The position numbers and the translations under genes are program-made. From Flammeovirgaceae bacterium 311 (GTDB taxonomy: Bacteria; Bacteroidota; Bacteroidia; Cytophagales; Cyclobacteriaceae), in assembly GCA_000597885.1 (NCBI GenBank), contig CP004371.1:4369001-4433000 (forward strand): a stretch of 64,000 bases of DNA, in the 5' to 3' direction. The notes under the pieces are model-generated. The model saw nothing but the letters and a program-made list of their open reading frames with translations, ran no database searches and was not told the origin of the DNA. Of the stretch, positions 7,391 to 17,280 are shown in pieces (position 1 is the first letter of the stretch; every line of letters begins with the position of its first letter).

Positions 7391-10174
7391 GTGTTCCGTA
7401 AGTACGTACTCTTACAGCTATTATTTTGTGTATTTTCTCTAAGCCTCTGGGCTCAGGAGCAGCCAAGGCAGGATACACCTGTTTTGCCTACCCAGGAGAA
7501 TGATACCATCAATATCCCTCAGGCGGATAGTTTACAAACAGATACCCTCAGGGTTAATCTGCCTGCCACTGCTCAGGCACAGGGAGATATTACCACTACT
7601 ATCAACTACAATGCCAAAGACAGCATTTTATTTGATGCGGCCAACCGTATTGTTTACCTGTATGGTAATGCAAAGATAGATTATGGCGATATTAAACTGG
7701 AAGCCGCCCAGATTACCATAGACTGGACCCAGAGTACGCTTACAGCTGTGGGGGTAACGGATAGCCTGGGCAAGGAAATTGGAAAACCTGTATTTACACA
7801 AGGTGCCGAAACCTTTGTAACTGATAACATCCGCTATAATTTTAAGAACCGGAAAGCAACGATCCGCGGGGTGGTAACCCAGCAGCAGGAAGCTTATATT
7901 CATGGCAATGTAGTGAAAAAAGATGCCGATAACCAGCTGTACATACGGGGAGCCCGTTATACCACCTGTAATCTGGAGCACCCGCACTTTTATATAGAAG
8001 CAGGCAAGCTTAAAATGCTGCCCAAAGATAAAATTATTGCAGGTCCCTTTCACCTGCGCATTGCAGACGTTCCCACCCCTTTTGGCTTTCTGTTTGGTAT
8101 GTTTCCGGTGCCTCGCAAGCGGGTTTCCGGTGTGCTGATTCCTACCTATGGCGAAGAAAGGCGCCGGGGCTTTTTCCTGCGGGATGGCGGCTACTACTTT
8201 GCCATTAACGATAACATAGACCTGGCCCTTACCGGCGAGGTCTATACCAAGGGCAGCCGCGGATTCCAAATCGCATCCAACTACCGCCAGCGCTACCAGT
8301 ATGGGGGTAACTTCAGCCTGCGCTTTAACCGCCAGAATACCGGCAGCGAGCGTGATGATAATGTAACAAATGGTTTTTGGGTAAACTGGAGCCACAATCC
8401 CGAAAACAGGGGCCGGAACAGCCGCTTCTCTGCTTCTGTTAACTTCGGTTCCACTGCCTACACCCAAAATAACCCCTCCATTACCAACTTTGAGCGGAAC
8501 CTGAACCAGGAGTTTGCCTCCAGCATTAACTATAGTAACACTCTCCCCGGAACGCCTTTCAACATCAGTGCCCGTGCCAGTATGACTCAGAATATTGTGG
8601 ATAAAACCGCAACTATTTTGCTGCCCGACATAGGGCTGAACATGCAGCGCCAGTATCCTTTCAGAAAACTGGGTAAAACCGGAAGAAGCTGGTGGGAACA
8701 AATAAACTTTTCCTATACAGGTGCGGCTACCAACCGTATCACCAATAAATTTCAAACTCCCACCGTTAGCAACGGCATACCTATTACCAATGCAGTAGCC
8801 AGGCCTAATAGTGAGGCGATTCCCCTGAATCTGGACAATGCTTCGTACCTGCTGCGAAATGCCAATAACGGTATCAGGCACTCTATTCCGGTTAGTACCA
8901 CTGTTAACATATTTAAATACTTTGCGCTTTCGCCCTCTTTCAATTACCAGGAAGTCTGGTATTTCCGCAAGCTGCAGTATTCGGATTATGACAGGGCCAC
9001 GGGAGGTATCAGGGTAGATACTGTTGATGGATTTAGCCGGGCAGGCAGCTGGAACTTAAGTGCGGGCTTAAATACCAAGATTTACGGTTTCTTTTATTTT
9101 AATAAAAGGAACCCGGAGCCCAAGGTGCAGGCCATCCGCCACCTGATGATCCCCAGCATCTCCTTTGGCTATGCACCAGACTTTGGTGATCCGCGCTACG
9201 GCGTTTACCAGAATGTGGTTATCAGAGAGGATGAGGAGGGGAATACTTTCTCCCAGCCACTTTCCATCTACGAGCGATTTGCCTATGGTGCTCCACAGTC
9301 GGGGCGGCAGGGCTCTATTGGCTTTAGCCTTACCAACAACTTTGAAATGAAGGTGCGGCAAAGAAGCGATACCGCTACTACCTATAAAAAGGTGCCCCTG
9401 CTGGAAAGGCTAAGCCTTAGCACCAGCTACAACACACTGGCCGATAGCTTGAAGCTGCAACCCATTTCCATTTCGGGTAATACAAGCATACTCAACAACC
9501 TGATCATGATTAACTTTGGGGGGCGGCTCAATCCTTACCTCTACCGGCTTGATTCTGTTAACAGGCGGGGCGATATCATTCAGTCAAGGGTAGATCAGTT
9601 TGCTATTACCAATGGCAAAGGGCTGGGTACGCTGGAGCAGGCATCGCTTGGCTTTAGCACCTCTTTAAGCTCTCAGGGTATCAAAGGTAACCCCAACCGG
9701 GATGCTGCAACACCTGCTTCTGCAGCAAATGCAAATCGCCGGGGTATGGAGGAGGATTTGGCCGATGGCGCACCAATTGGCGAAGAACTGGGCCAGACAG
9801 GCCTGGCTTACCGCTATTCCGACCCCAGCCAGTATGTGGATTTTACGCTGCCTTGGTCCCTGCGCCTGAATTACACCCTTAGCTATCAGAAAATGGGTTT
9901 TCTGGCAAGTACCATTACCCAGTCTGCCAACTTTAGCGGCGACCTTAAAATTACCGATAACTGGAAAATAGGCTACTCCAGTGGCTACGACTTCCGCCAG
10001 CATGAATTCACCGCCACCCGCATCAGCATATACCGCGATTTGCACTGCTGGCAAATGAATGTAAACTGGGTGCCCTTTGGCAGATTCCAGAGCTTTTCGC
10101 TTGATATCCGGGTAAAAGCTTCTATTCTGCAAGACCTTAAACTTAGCCGCCGCCGCAACTTCTGGGATAACTAG
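7391..10174 (+). CDS. lptD: LptD-like LPS-assembly outer-membrane protein
   Basis: The product is about 927 residues. After a signal peptide (KYVLLQLLFCVFSLSLWAQ) comes an OstA/LptA-like N-terminal domain (roughly residues 85-180: DSILFDAANRIVYLYGNAKI, then repeated strands). A large C-terminal beta-barrel follows, beginning near the Pro-rich segment VPTPFGFLFGMFPVPRKRVS and running through many amphipathic strands to the end. This is the architecture of LptD, which inserts lipopolysaccharide into the outer leaflet. Neither LptE nor other lpt genes are nearby. I chose GTG 7391 because the promoter's inferred start site excludes TTG 7349; GTG 7361 also remains possible. Confidence 0.82.
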   Translation: MFRKYVLLQLLFCVFSLSLWAQEQPRQDTPVLPTQENDTINIPQADSLQTDTLRVNLPATAQAQGDITTTINYNAKDSILFDAANRIVYLYGNAKIDYGDIKLEAAQITIDWTQSTLTAVGVTDSLGKEIGKPVFTQGAETFVTDNIRYNFKNRKATIRGVVTQQQEAYIHGNVVKKDADNQLYIRGARYTTCNLEHPHFYIEAGKLKMLPKDKIIAGPFHLRIADVPTPFGFLFGMFPVPRKRVSGVLIPTYGEERRRGFFLRDGGYYFAINDNIDLALTGEVYTKGSRGFQIASNYRQRYQYGGNFSLRFNRQNTGSERDDNVTNGFWVNWSHNPENRGRNSRFSASVNFGSTAYTQNNPSITNFERNLNQEFASSINYSNTLPGTPFNISARASMTQNIVDKTATILLPDIGLNMQRQYPFRKLGKTGRSWWEQINFSYTGAATNRITNKFQTPTVSNGIPITNAVARPNSEAIPLNLDNASYLLRNANNGIRHSIPVSTTVNIFKYFALSPSFNYQEVWYFRKLQYSDYDRATGGIRVDTVDGFSRAGSWNLSAGLNTKIYGFFYFNKRNPEPKVQAIRHLMIPSISFGYAPDFGDPRYGVYQNVVIREDEEGNTFSQPLSIYERFAYGAPQSGRQGSIGFSLTNNFEMKVRQRSDTATTYKKVPLLERLSLSTSYNTLADSLKLQPISISGNTSILNNLIMINFGGRLNPYLYRLDSVNRRGDIIQSRVDQFAITNGKGLGTLEQASLGFSTSLSSQGIKGNPNRDAATPASAANANRRGMEEDLADGAPIGEELGQTGLAYRYSDPSQYVDFTLPWSLRLNYTLSYQKMGFLASTITQSANFSGDLKITDNWKIGYSSGYDFRQHEFTATRISIYRDLHCWQMNVNWVPFGRFQSFSLDIRVKASILQDLKLSRRRNFWDN

Positions 10175-10423
10175 GGGGTATGAGGTATGAGGTATCGGGC
10201 GGTTCGCCGCTGCGGTATGAGCTTCAGGGGCCAGTGCAATAGAGCCGTAGCTTTGTTCGCATGACCTCCAAATACTTTATACCAGGTACAATATATTCTG
10301 AGCCCCTGCTCCGCTGGCAGTTTGTAATCTGACAGCAGTATAATCCTGGAACATTTTTTTATATTGTTGCCTGATGGCTGGAGTTCCTGGTCTGCTGCCG
10401 GCCGCTTATTTATATTTTCTACT

Positions 10424-11743
10424 ATGATGAATTTTTTTTCCAAAGGGATTTTTAACCTGAATATTGGCGCCTGCCTGGTACTCATGCTTTTTTCAGTTAG
10501 TGCCTGCCGGCAGGGAAATCAGGAAGCTGAGGTTTCGGGTGCAGATGTTGAGGCTGATTCTATCGCCAGAATCAAGGAGGCCCCTGAGCCAGAGTATACA
10601 GAAGCTGAAAAAGATTCTGTGCTGCGCGTACGGGCGCAGGCGCTGGCAGAAACCTTTATTCTTGTAGATGGCCATGTTGATCTGCCCTATCGCCTGCAAA
10701 ACAAAAAAGCTGACATTTCGCAACGCACAGAAGGGGGCGATTTTGACTGGGAGCGGGCAAAAGCGGGCGGTCTGGATGCGCCCTTTATGTCGATTTACAT
10801 ACCGGCCTCTTACGAGGAAAGGGGGGACGGCAGGGAGCTGGCCGACAGGCTTATTGCTATGGTAGAGCAGATAGCCAAGGATCATCCCAACAAATTTGCC
10901 CGCGCAAATTCTCCGGAAGAGATACGCCGTAATTTTGAAAAAGGGCTTATTTCGCTGCCCATGGGCATGGAGAATGGATCTCCGGTGGCTGGCAAGCTGG
11001 AAAACATTGATTATTTTTTTGAAAAAGGGATTCGCTACATTACGCTTACCCACAGCAAAAACAACCACATCAGCGACTCCTCCTACGATCCCAAAAAGCG
11101 ATGGGGAGGCCTTAGTCCCTTTGGCCGGGAGGTTGTAAAGCGTATGAATAGGGTGGGCATCATGGTAGATGTATCGCACATATCAGACAGTGCCTTTTAC
11201 CAGGTGCTGCGGATTACAGAGGCACCCGTGGTGGCCACTCACTCCTCTGCCCGCCGTTTTACCCCGGGCTTTGAAAGGAATATGTCGGACGATATGATCC
11301 GGGCACTGGCCCAAAACGGAGGAGTTATGATGGTGAATTTTGGCTCTTCATTTATCTCCGATGATTCCAGGAAGCTATGGGATCGCTCTAAAGGAATAGC
11401 GGAGCGCTGGGGTGAGCAGCAGGGGCTGGCTGCACAGGATGAGGCGGTCACCAAATACAGGGAAAAGTATTTTCATGAACAGGGAGGCCGTACCAACGTA
11501 CAGGCGGTGGCAGATCATATAGACCATGTGGTATCGCTGGTGGGCATTGAGCATGTAGGCCTGGGTTCGGATTTTGATGGTGTGGGCGATACGCTCCCCG
11601 AAGGCCTGATAGATGTATCTGATTATCCAAACCTAATTTATGAGCTGCTAAAAAGGGGCTACAGCGAAGAAGACATTCAAAAAATATGCTCTGACAATGT
11701 GTTTAGGGTGTGGGAAGCAGTGGAAAAGATAGCTGAAAAATAG
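10424..11743 (+). CDS. Membrane dipeptidase (peptidase family M19), lipoprotein
   Basis: The 439-residue protein begins with a lipoprotein signal (about residues 1-28, VLMLFSVSAC). The Cys is followed by a Gln/Glu/Asp-rich linker, then a complete M19 dipeptidase TIM barrel. Diagnostic metal-site motifs are GHVDLPYR (HxD), GMENGSP (bridging Glu), VDVSHISDSAF, VVATHSSAR and GLGSDFDGV. Family members hydrolyse dipeptides, often with D-residues, using a binuclear zinc centre. It is probably anchored in an envelope membrane facing the periplasm or the surface. I chose the double ATG at 10424 because the upstream TTG-initiated extension is not signal-like. It has no obvious partner genes. Confidence 0.9.
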   Translation: MMNFFSKGIFNLNIGACLVLMLFSVSACRQGNQEAEVSGADVEADSIARIKEAPEPEYTEAEKDSVLRVRAQALAETFILVDGHVDLPYRLQNKKADISQRTEGGDFDWERAKAGGLDAPFMSIYIPASYEERGDGRELADRLIAMVEQIAKDHPNKFARANSPEEIRRNFEKGLISLPMGMENGSPVAGKLENIDYFFEKGIRYITLTHSKNNHISDSSYDPKKRWGGLSPFGREVVKRMNRVGIMVDVSHISDSAFYQVLRITEAPVVATHSSARRFTPGFERNMSDDMIRALAQNGGVMMVNFGSSFISDDSRKLWDRSKGIAERWGEQQGLAAQDEAVTKYREKYFHEQGGRTNVQAVADHIDHVVSLVGIEHVGLGSDFDGVGDTLPEGLIDVSDYPNLIYELLKRGYSEEDIQKICSDNVFRVWEAVEKIAEK

Positions 11744-11942
11744 CCTTAGGCAGGGCTGGCAGCAGGTTGAACAGACAAATAGGGCCGACACTGTTTACAA
11801 AGTCTGGGAGCACCAAATATTTTGTGAGCAGGACAGGGGAGGATTTGTGTTTATCGAACAAGGGCAATATTGAAGACTTCAACAGGAGGAGAGGGCTGTA
11901 AGAGGGGGAGTTTTTTATCAAAGTTTATAAATAGATTCTTCT

Positions 11943-12893
11943 ATGGACAGACGAAAGTTTATGGCAGGTGTACTCACTGCTACGCTGGCTGCACCCGTTG
12001 TATCCGCGCAAACATTATCATCAACCCAAAAAGGCAAAGAAAAAAAGCGGTATCAAAACGGAAAAAGCCCCTGGCCTATTTGTCTTGATACGGCTACGAT
12101 ACGTCCCGCCGAAGGGCTGGAAAAGAAAATGGAAATTGCCGCTGCAGCCGGTTATGATGCCATAGAGCCCTGGGATTGGGAATTAGAGGAGTATGAAAAG
12201 AATGGTGGAAACCTGAAGGAGCTGGCTAAGAAAATAAGGGACAAAGGTCTATTTGTGCCCAGTATGATTGGTCTGTGGGGCTGTATACCAAGAAATGAAG
12301 AAGAATTTCAAAAAAATTTGCCTGCTACCCGCAATCGCATGCGCATGGCCTCAGAAATAGGATGTTCACATGTGCAGGCAATTCCTAACGAGGTTGGCGA
12401 AAATTATGATCTAAGGTTTGTCTCCTCCTGTTACCGTAGGCTGCTGGAGATTGGTCTGAAGGATTACAACCTGATACCTTCGCTGGTGTTTGTGAATCTA
12501 TTTCCGCTTAAGACCATGGGACAGGCTACGGCCGTCGTCCTGGATGCCAATCATCCTAAAGCCAAAATTATTCCAGATGTGTTCCACATGTACATCACCC
12601 ATGGTGGTTTTGAAGGGTTGAAGCTTGTTAAAGGGGACCTGTTTGCCATTTTCCAGTTTAACGATGCCCCAAAAGGGATGAAAATTGAGGAGATGCAGGA
12701 TAAACACCGCGTTTATCCCGGCGATGGGATTCTGCCGCTGCCCCAAATCTTAAAAGACCTGAAGGCTACTGGTTTTGAAGGCTGTATTTCGCTGGAGCTT
12801 TACAACGAAGAATACCACAAGCAGGACCTGCTGCAGGTGGCTAAAACAGGACTGCAGAAAACACTGGCTGTCATTCAAAAAGCTGGCGTTTAA
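11943..12893 (+). CDS. Exported TIM-barrel sugar isomerase-like protein (hydroxypyruvate isomerase family)
   Basis: The 316-residue protein starts MDRRKFMAGVLTATLAAPVV, a twin-arginine-like signal ending SAQ. An AP-endonuclease-2-type TIM barrel follows: CLDTATIRP at strand 1, AAAGYDAIEPWDWELEEY, IPSLVFVNLFPL, IPDVFHMYITHGG and FEGCISLELYNEEY carry the acidic and His metal ligands expected in the barrel mouth. It resembles proteins annotated as hydroxypyruvate isomerase or sugar phosphate isomerase/epimerase, but a periplasmic location makes the true substrate uncertain. A second protein of this broad class is encoded at 60722-61747. Confidence 0.78.
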   Translation: MDRRKFMAGVLTATLAAPVVSAQTLSSTQKGKEKKRYQNGKSPWPICLDTATIRPAEGLEKKMEIAAAAGYDAIEPWDWELEEYEKNGGNLKELAKKIRDKGLFVPSMIGLWGCIPRNEEEFQKNLPATRNRMRMASEIGCSHVQAIPNEVGENYDLRFVSSCYRRLLEIGLKDYNLIPSLVFVNLFPLKTMGQATAVVLDANHPKAKIIPDVFHMYITHGGFEGLKLVKGDLFAIFQFNDAPKGMKIEEMQDKHRVYPGDGILPLPQILKDLKATGFEGCISLELYNEEYHKQDLLQVAKTGLQKTLAVIQKAGV

Positions 12894-12950
12894 CCTTATT
12901 CTTTAGCCGTTGCCTTTACATACCATAATCTTTAAATGGTACTAAAAATA

Positions 12951-12978
12951 AAACCCCGCCAGTAATGGCAGGGTTTTA
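12951..12978. terminator. Bidirectional terminator
   Basis: AAACCC-GCCA/TGGC-GGGTTT stem flanked by A and T runs, between the convergent TIM-barrel and lysS genes. Confidence 0.8.
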
Positions 12979-13021
12979 TTTCTATTGCACTATTGGCCAT
13001 AGGCTACTGCCTTAAAACAGC

Positions 13022-14755
13022 TTATCTGATCCAGCCCTCTACCTCTTCAGCAGTAGGGTTTTTTACGTCGTTGAGCTTCATTTTTTTGCGGGTACCGCAG
13101 ATGTCGTTGAAAAGCTTGTTTGGAACACTGTTTTTGAGCTGTTCAATCGTAAGCACTTTCAGCTCACGTAAAATGGGGATCAATTCAGCACGTATCCCCT
13201 GATCGAGGTAATCCTGATCTGAAGCAAACTGCACCTTTTTCTCGGGACGCATTTGCGGGAAGAAGAGCACATCCTGAATGGAGTTGCTGTTGGTCATGAT
13301 CATGCTAAGACGGTCGATGCCAATGCCCAGACCGGCTGTTGGCGGCATGCCAAACTCCAGCGAACGCAGAAAGTCTTCATCCAGCACCATGGCTTCTTCA
13401 TCACCACGCTTGCCCAGCTCCAGCTGTTCCTCAAAACGCCTGCGCTGATCCAGCGGGTCGTTTAGCTCAGAGAAGGCGTTGCAGATCTCTTTGCCGTTGC
13501 AGATGGCTTCAAAACGCTCTACGAGACCTTCCTTATCGCGGTGGCGCTTGGCCAGCGGACTCATTTCTACGGGGTAGTCGGTAATAAAGGTAGGCTGAAT
13601 CAGATTGGCCTCACACTTCTCCCCAAAGATCTCGTCGATGAGTTTGCCTTTGCCCATGCTCTCATCTACAGGCACGTGCAGCTGCTTACAAACATTGCGC
13701 AGGCCAGCCTCATCCATTTCTGAAATATCGATACCTGTAAAGTGCTCAATGGCCTCAAACATGGTAAAGCGTTTCCAGGGGCGCTGGAAGTCGATGGTGT
13801 GCTGGCCTACCTGTACTTTGGTGTCGCCGTGCAGGTCCATGGCTATGCGTTCTACCATTTCCTCTACCAGGTCCATCATCCAGGCATAGTCTTTATAGGC
13901 TACGTACAGCTCCATCTGGGTGAATTCCGGGTTGTGGAAGCGGCTCATGCCCTCGTTGCGAAAGTCTTTGGCAAACTCGTAAACAGCATCAAACCCACCT
14001 ACGATCAGGCGCTTGAGGTACAGCTCATTGGCAATACGCAGGTACAGGGTCATATCGAGCGTATTGTGGTGTGTTTTAAAAGGCCTTGCGGCGGCACCAC
14101 CATAGAGGGGCTGCAGGATAGGTGTTTCTACCTCCAGGTAGCCGCGGCCATTCAGGAAGTTGCGCATAGACTGCACCAGCTGTGTACGCTTGCGGAATGT
14201 TTCACGCACATGCGGGTTTACGATCAGGTCAACATAGCGCATGCGGTAGCGCTGTTCCGGATCATCGAAAGCATCGTATACGTGCTCTACGCCCTGCTCG
14301 TCTTTCTCGCGCTTTACAATAGGCAGCGGGCGCAGCGATTTGGAAAGCAGCTTGAACTCACGTACGTGAATAGAAATTTCGCCGGTTTGGGTGGTAAATA
14401 CATGTCCCCTTATGCCAATGATATCACCAATATCCAGAAGTTTCTTGAATACAGTATTGTAAAGGGTTTTATCCTCGCCGGGAGCAACATCATCGCGGCG
14501 AATGTAGAACTGAATGCGGCCGGTGGTATCCTGTATTTCGCCAAAGGAGGCAGATCCCATAATACGGGTGCTCATCAGGCGGCCGGCAATAGCTATATTT
14601 TTATAGTCGGTTTTACGCTTTTCGTAGTTTTCGTGGATATCCTGCGCCGTTACATTTACCTCAAACCCTTCGGCAGGATAGGGCTCAATTCCCAGTTTGC
14701 GGAGCTCTTCCATTTCGTGGCGCCGCCTGATTTCCTGTTCGCTTAACTGATGCAT
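13022..14755 (-). CDS. lysS: Lysyl-tRNA synthetase, class II
   Basis: The 577-residue enzyme charges tRNA-Lys. An N-terminal OB-fold anticodon-binding domain covers about residues 55-170 ([20 protein letters not shown]). The class II catalytic domain follows, with motif 2 [20 protein letters not shown] and motif 3 [13 protein letters not shown]. The protein extends about 70 residues past motif 3 with an acidic/basic helical tail; as I recall, LysS of other Bacteroidota has a similar length. It is monocistronic. A TACCTTTG box 42-49 bp before the ATG is its likely promoter. Confidence 0.97.
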   Translation of the reverse strand: MHQLSEQEIRRRHEMEELRKLGIEPYPAEGFEVNVTAQDIHENYEKRKTDYKNIAIAGRLMSTRIMGSASFGEIQDTTGRIQFYIRRDDVAPGEDKTLYNTVFKKLLDIGDIIGIRGHVFTTQTGEISIHVREFKLLSKSLRPLPIVKREKDEQGVEHVYDAFDDPEQRYRMRYVDLIVNPHVRETFRKRTQLVQSMRNFLNGRGYLEVETPILQPLYGGAAARPFKTHHNTLDMTLYLRIANELYLKRLIVGGFDAVYEFAKDFRNEGMSRFHNPEFTQMELYVAYKDYAWMMDLVEEMVERIAMDLHGDTKVQVGQHTIDFQRPWKRFTMFEAIEHFTGIDISEMDEAGLRNVCKQLHVPVDESMGKGKLIDEIFGEKCEANLIQPTFITDYPVEMSPLAKRHRDKEGLVERFEAICNGKEICNAFSELNDPLDQRRRFEEQLELGKRGDEEAMVLDEDFLRSLEFGMPPTAGLGIGIDRLSMIMTNSNSIQDVLFFPQMRPEKKVQFASDQDYLDQGIRAELIPILRELKVLTIEQLKNSVPNKLFNDICGTRKKMKLNDVKNPTAEEVEGWIR

Positions 14756-14796
14756 AGCTTAAGCCTCGTATTCTATATATAGTGTAATAAGAAGTG

Positions 14797-14804
14797 CAAA
14801 GGTA
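14797..14804 (-). promoter_or_regulatory. Probable -7 box of the lysS promoter (TACCTTTG)
   Basis: The minus strand reads TACCTTTG, a full match to TAnnTTTG, giving a leader of about 35 nt. I see no clear -33 TTG at the right distance. Confidence 0.45.
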
Positions 14805-14959
14805 GCAAAATAGCAGGAGAAATAGGTGGGTGGCCGCTAAGGTTTTGGAAAGCAGCTTGTGTGAAAACAGCTGAACCAGCGCATAGATCCTTTTTTTGCC
14901 GTTGCAAGAGGGGACATAATTGAATAGGCCAGCCTGTTCAGCTACAGGAACGAAATAAA

Positions 14960-14994
14960 AAAGGCCCCGATGGTAGTCGGAGCCTTTTGCTTTG
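14960..14994 (-). terminator. Terminator of the T9SS-cargo fragment
   Basis: AAAGGC-CCGA/TCGG-GCCTTT stem followed on the minus strand by TTTTTTATTT, about 23 bp beyond the stop codon at 15010. Confidence 0.85.
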
Positions 14995-15009
14995 GAGAGA
15001 AATACTGGT

Positions 15010-15651
15010 TTATTTAACCAACATACGTTTAGTAGTTACGGCATCTTCTACCTGTATTCTGTACAGGTAAATACCTGCGGGCAGCAGAGAAGCGTCGAAT
15101 GTGATGTTATGCAACCCTGCCTGCTGTACGCCATCTGCCAGAACAGCCAGCGGTTTGCCCAGCACTGTAAACACCTCCAGTTTTACATAAGATGCACTCT
15201 TCAGGGAGTAGGAGGTGGTAGTTTCTCCCCTGAATGGATTTGGATAATTTACCACCTCATTCCAGCTGATCACTTCTACTTCAGGATCGTTGGCTTCTGC
15301 AGTTTTTGCCCCTTTTCCATTATCCTTCTTGCTTCCTGTTATCTTCAGTTCTAAGGAGGTGCCTGCAAGACCGCCTCTGCCATCGCTGGCCACAACATTT
15401 ACGATGGTACTGCCGGTTAACAGACCGGTTATTTGCAAAGTATGGCCTTGCATCACCAGCCCTGCAAGAGCAGGGTTGGTGGCAGCTGCCGTAAAGCTTA
15501 GCCTATCTCCATCCGGATCCTGTAAAATGCGCGAAAGGTCAAGTGTTGCAGTTTTTCCCCTTTTGATGTTTTGCTTTTTAAGCTTCCCAACCACCAGGGG
15601 AGGGTTGTTTAGGTTAGATTCCGTAACAGTAAGCTCAAAAGGTATAGGCAT
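15010..15651 (-). pseudogene. 5'-truncated T9SS cargo protein (Ig-like domain plus type A sorting domain)
   Basis: A 213-residue frame encodes an Ig/cadherin-like domain (about residues 20-105: DPDGDRLSFTAAATNP, then STIVNVVASDGRGGLAG). A short linker leads to a complete T9SS type A sorting domain: NYPNPFRGETTTSYSL, a middle strand pair, GIYLYRIQ and the terminal KRMLVK. Such C-terminal domains belong on large secreted proteins, yet no signal peptide exists here. The frame is open upstream only to a TGA about 55 bp before the Met. The AT-rich DNA beyond shows no matching N-terminal coding in another frame. I read it as the tail of a larger cargo gene that lost its front, although its terminator is intact. 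Confidence 0.6.
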
Positions 15652-15709
15652 TGATGGTTTTAGTAGATCGTTGCTGCGGAGCTGTAAATTATGCTGGAGG
15701 TAATTTCAG

Positions 15710-16241
15710 TGAAGGAGAAAAAATACTGGGTGCCTGAAGGTATTCTTTCAGTATAAAGGGCCTATAAAAATATTTCAGCCTGGGGAAACTGCTAAATTGT
15801 CCTTACTTACTGACAGATAGTGGTTTATGAATTTTTTAACGGTGTATAGCAAGATACCACTGATATTGTTGTGGAGCAACAAGTGGGCAAAAATATTTTT
15901 GAATAAATTGTGATATAAAAAGATGTTACTACATTAATATCTGATTTACTGCTGTTTAGATATATAGAAATTTGGTAAATTTCTAGACTTACCTGATAGT
16001 TGCCAGTGATTTTTAAGTTGTCTAAGCCTTGTTATATATACAGGGCGTTAGGGGACTTAACATAAGGAGAGATCAGGTTGCTGGAGGGCTTCTGCACCAA
16101 TAAATGGATGAAATATTCGTGGTTTTTACAGAAGTAGAAACATTTTTTTAAACAAAACAGTATACAGAGAGTGCGGGGGTGGATTGCCTTTTCGGCTTAT
16201 AAGATAGCGTTCTCTATTCTTTAAAATTTATAAATCATTTA
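15710..16241. other. AT-rich non-coding stretch between divergent genes
   Basis: About 530 bp with no supported coding frame. It holds the inverted repeat at 15965-15985 and presumably the promoter of the lipoprotein gene at 16242. No recognisable remnant of the missing N-terminus of the neighbouring T9SS fragment is visible. Confidence 0.6.
15965..15985. promoter_or_regulatory. 9-bp perfect inverted repeat, possible operator
   Basis: Half-sites TAGAAATTT and AAATTTCTA are separated by GGT. There is no T-run to make it a terminator, and it lies in a divergent intergenic region, so a protein-binding site is plausible. Confidence 0.35.
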
Positions 16242-17147
16242 ATGAACAATTTTTCTTTCTCCTCCCTAAGTACGCTGCTTATGGCGTTACTTTTTGTTGC
16301 CTCCGGCTGTAAAGATGATGAGGCCAATCTGGATCCCTCTATTAGTTTTCAAGGTGCTCAGGGCGAATCTATTACGGTAGATCCGGGCCATGAGGTTTCT
16401 TTTAATGTGGTCGTGAATATGCCTGCCGGTTTCTCTTCGCTACAGATTTCTAAGGAAGGTGGCATCGCAGAAGCCCCGGTGATCATTAATGACAGTAACA
16501 ACAAAACCAGCTACACGTATTTATTCGCTTTCTCACCTTCCATTGAAGAAGCTGGAAAAACCATTGTATTTAATTTCGAAGCAGCAGACAAAGGGGGCAG
16601 AGAAGTCTCAAAGTCTTACAGCATTACCGTAAATACCCCCGTTATCAGCTTGTACAATAGTGTTGTGATAGGCGGCAGGTACAACAAGCAGATTGGCCAC
16701 TTCTACAGCATGCTGGATAACCAGGTGTATTTTTATCAGGATGCAATTGACCATCCGGATCGTGCTGACTTCATGTTCTATTACAATCAGCATATGGCCT
16801 TTACCATGACGGCACCATCAGACGAATATGCCCAGATGGTATATGGCGACATAGAGTTGGAAGGGCTGAACAACAAGACCTATTTTGCACGCAGCAGCGC
16901 AAATTTTAGTGCCATTACCGAGCCGGAGCACATTACAGAAGCCTGGAATAATACAGCCATTGAAGAACCGAAAACTGCAATCCATTTTATAAAAGTAGGC
17001 GATGTAATAGTCTTTAAACTGGACCCTACCAGAGGCTCCCGCTATGGTATCGCAGAAATTGTTGACTTATTTAATGATCCTGCAGATCCAAAAACAAGAA
17101 AAGTAACCTTGCGGATCAAAATTACCATGGAGGAACAGAATGGATAA
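16242..17147 (+). CDS. Surface lipoprotein, paralogue 1 of an uncharacterised triad
   Basis: The 301-residue protein has an SPII signal ending FVASGC. The Cys is followed directly by KDDE, a good match to the Bacteroidota lipoprotein export signal, so surface exposure is likely. Residues about 30-130 form an Ig-like beta domain (SISFQGAQGESITV, then YTYLFAFSPSIEEAGKTIVF). Residues about 135-301 are a second all-beta/mixed region containing VVIGGRYNKQIGHFYSM and RADFMFYYNQHMAFTM. It is homologous along its length to the products at 18701 and 20064 but is the most diverged of the three. Function unknown. A hairpin terminator follows at 17199. Confidence 0.8.
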   Translation: MNNFSFSSLSTLLMALLFVASGCKDDEANLDPSISFQGAQGESITVDPGHEVSFNVVVNMPAGFSSLQISKEGGIAEAPVIINDSNNKTSYTYLFAFSPSIEEAGKTIVFNFEAADKGGREVSKSYSITVNTPVISLYNSVVIGGRYNKQIGHFYSMLDNQVYFYQDAIDHPDRADFMFYYNQHMAFTMTAPSDEYAQMVYGDIELEGLNNKTYFARSSANFSAITEPEHITEAWNNTAIEEPKTAIHFIKVGDVIVFKLDPTRGSRYGIAEIVDLFNDPADPKTRKVTLRIKITMEEQNG

Positions 17148-17198
17148 TGCGGCGGCTTCCTGATAAAGAGTCCCATCCCTGCACTTTTATGCTATACA

Positions 17199-17226
17199 GC
17201 CATGGAATTTGTTCCATGGCTTTTTT
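17199..17226 (+). terminator. Terminator of lipoprotein paralogue 1
   Basis: Perfect GCCATGGAA/TTCCATGGC stem with a 4-nt loop, then six T. Confidence 0.9.
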
Positions 17227-17280
17227 GCTATTGCAGTTTGTGCCATCCTGCCATTATAAGCGCATTAGTAGGTGGGGTTG

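Noticed and set aside
7628-8881. Minus-strand frame of 417 codons opposite the LptD-like gene
   Set aside because: Antisense shadow with no leader, domain or initiation context.
10175-10240. Short GGTATGA microrepeats after the LptD-like gene
   Set aside because: Only a few 7-bp units; too short and irregular to call a repeat element.
13742-14746. Plus-strand frame of 334 codons opposite lysS
   Set aside because: Antisense shadow; lysS is unambiguous on the other strand.
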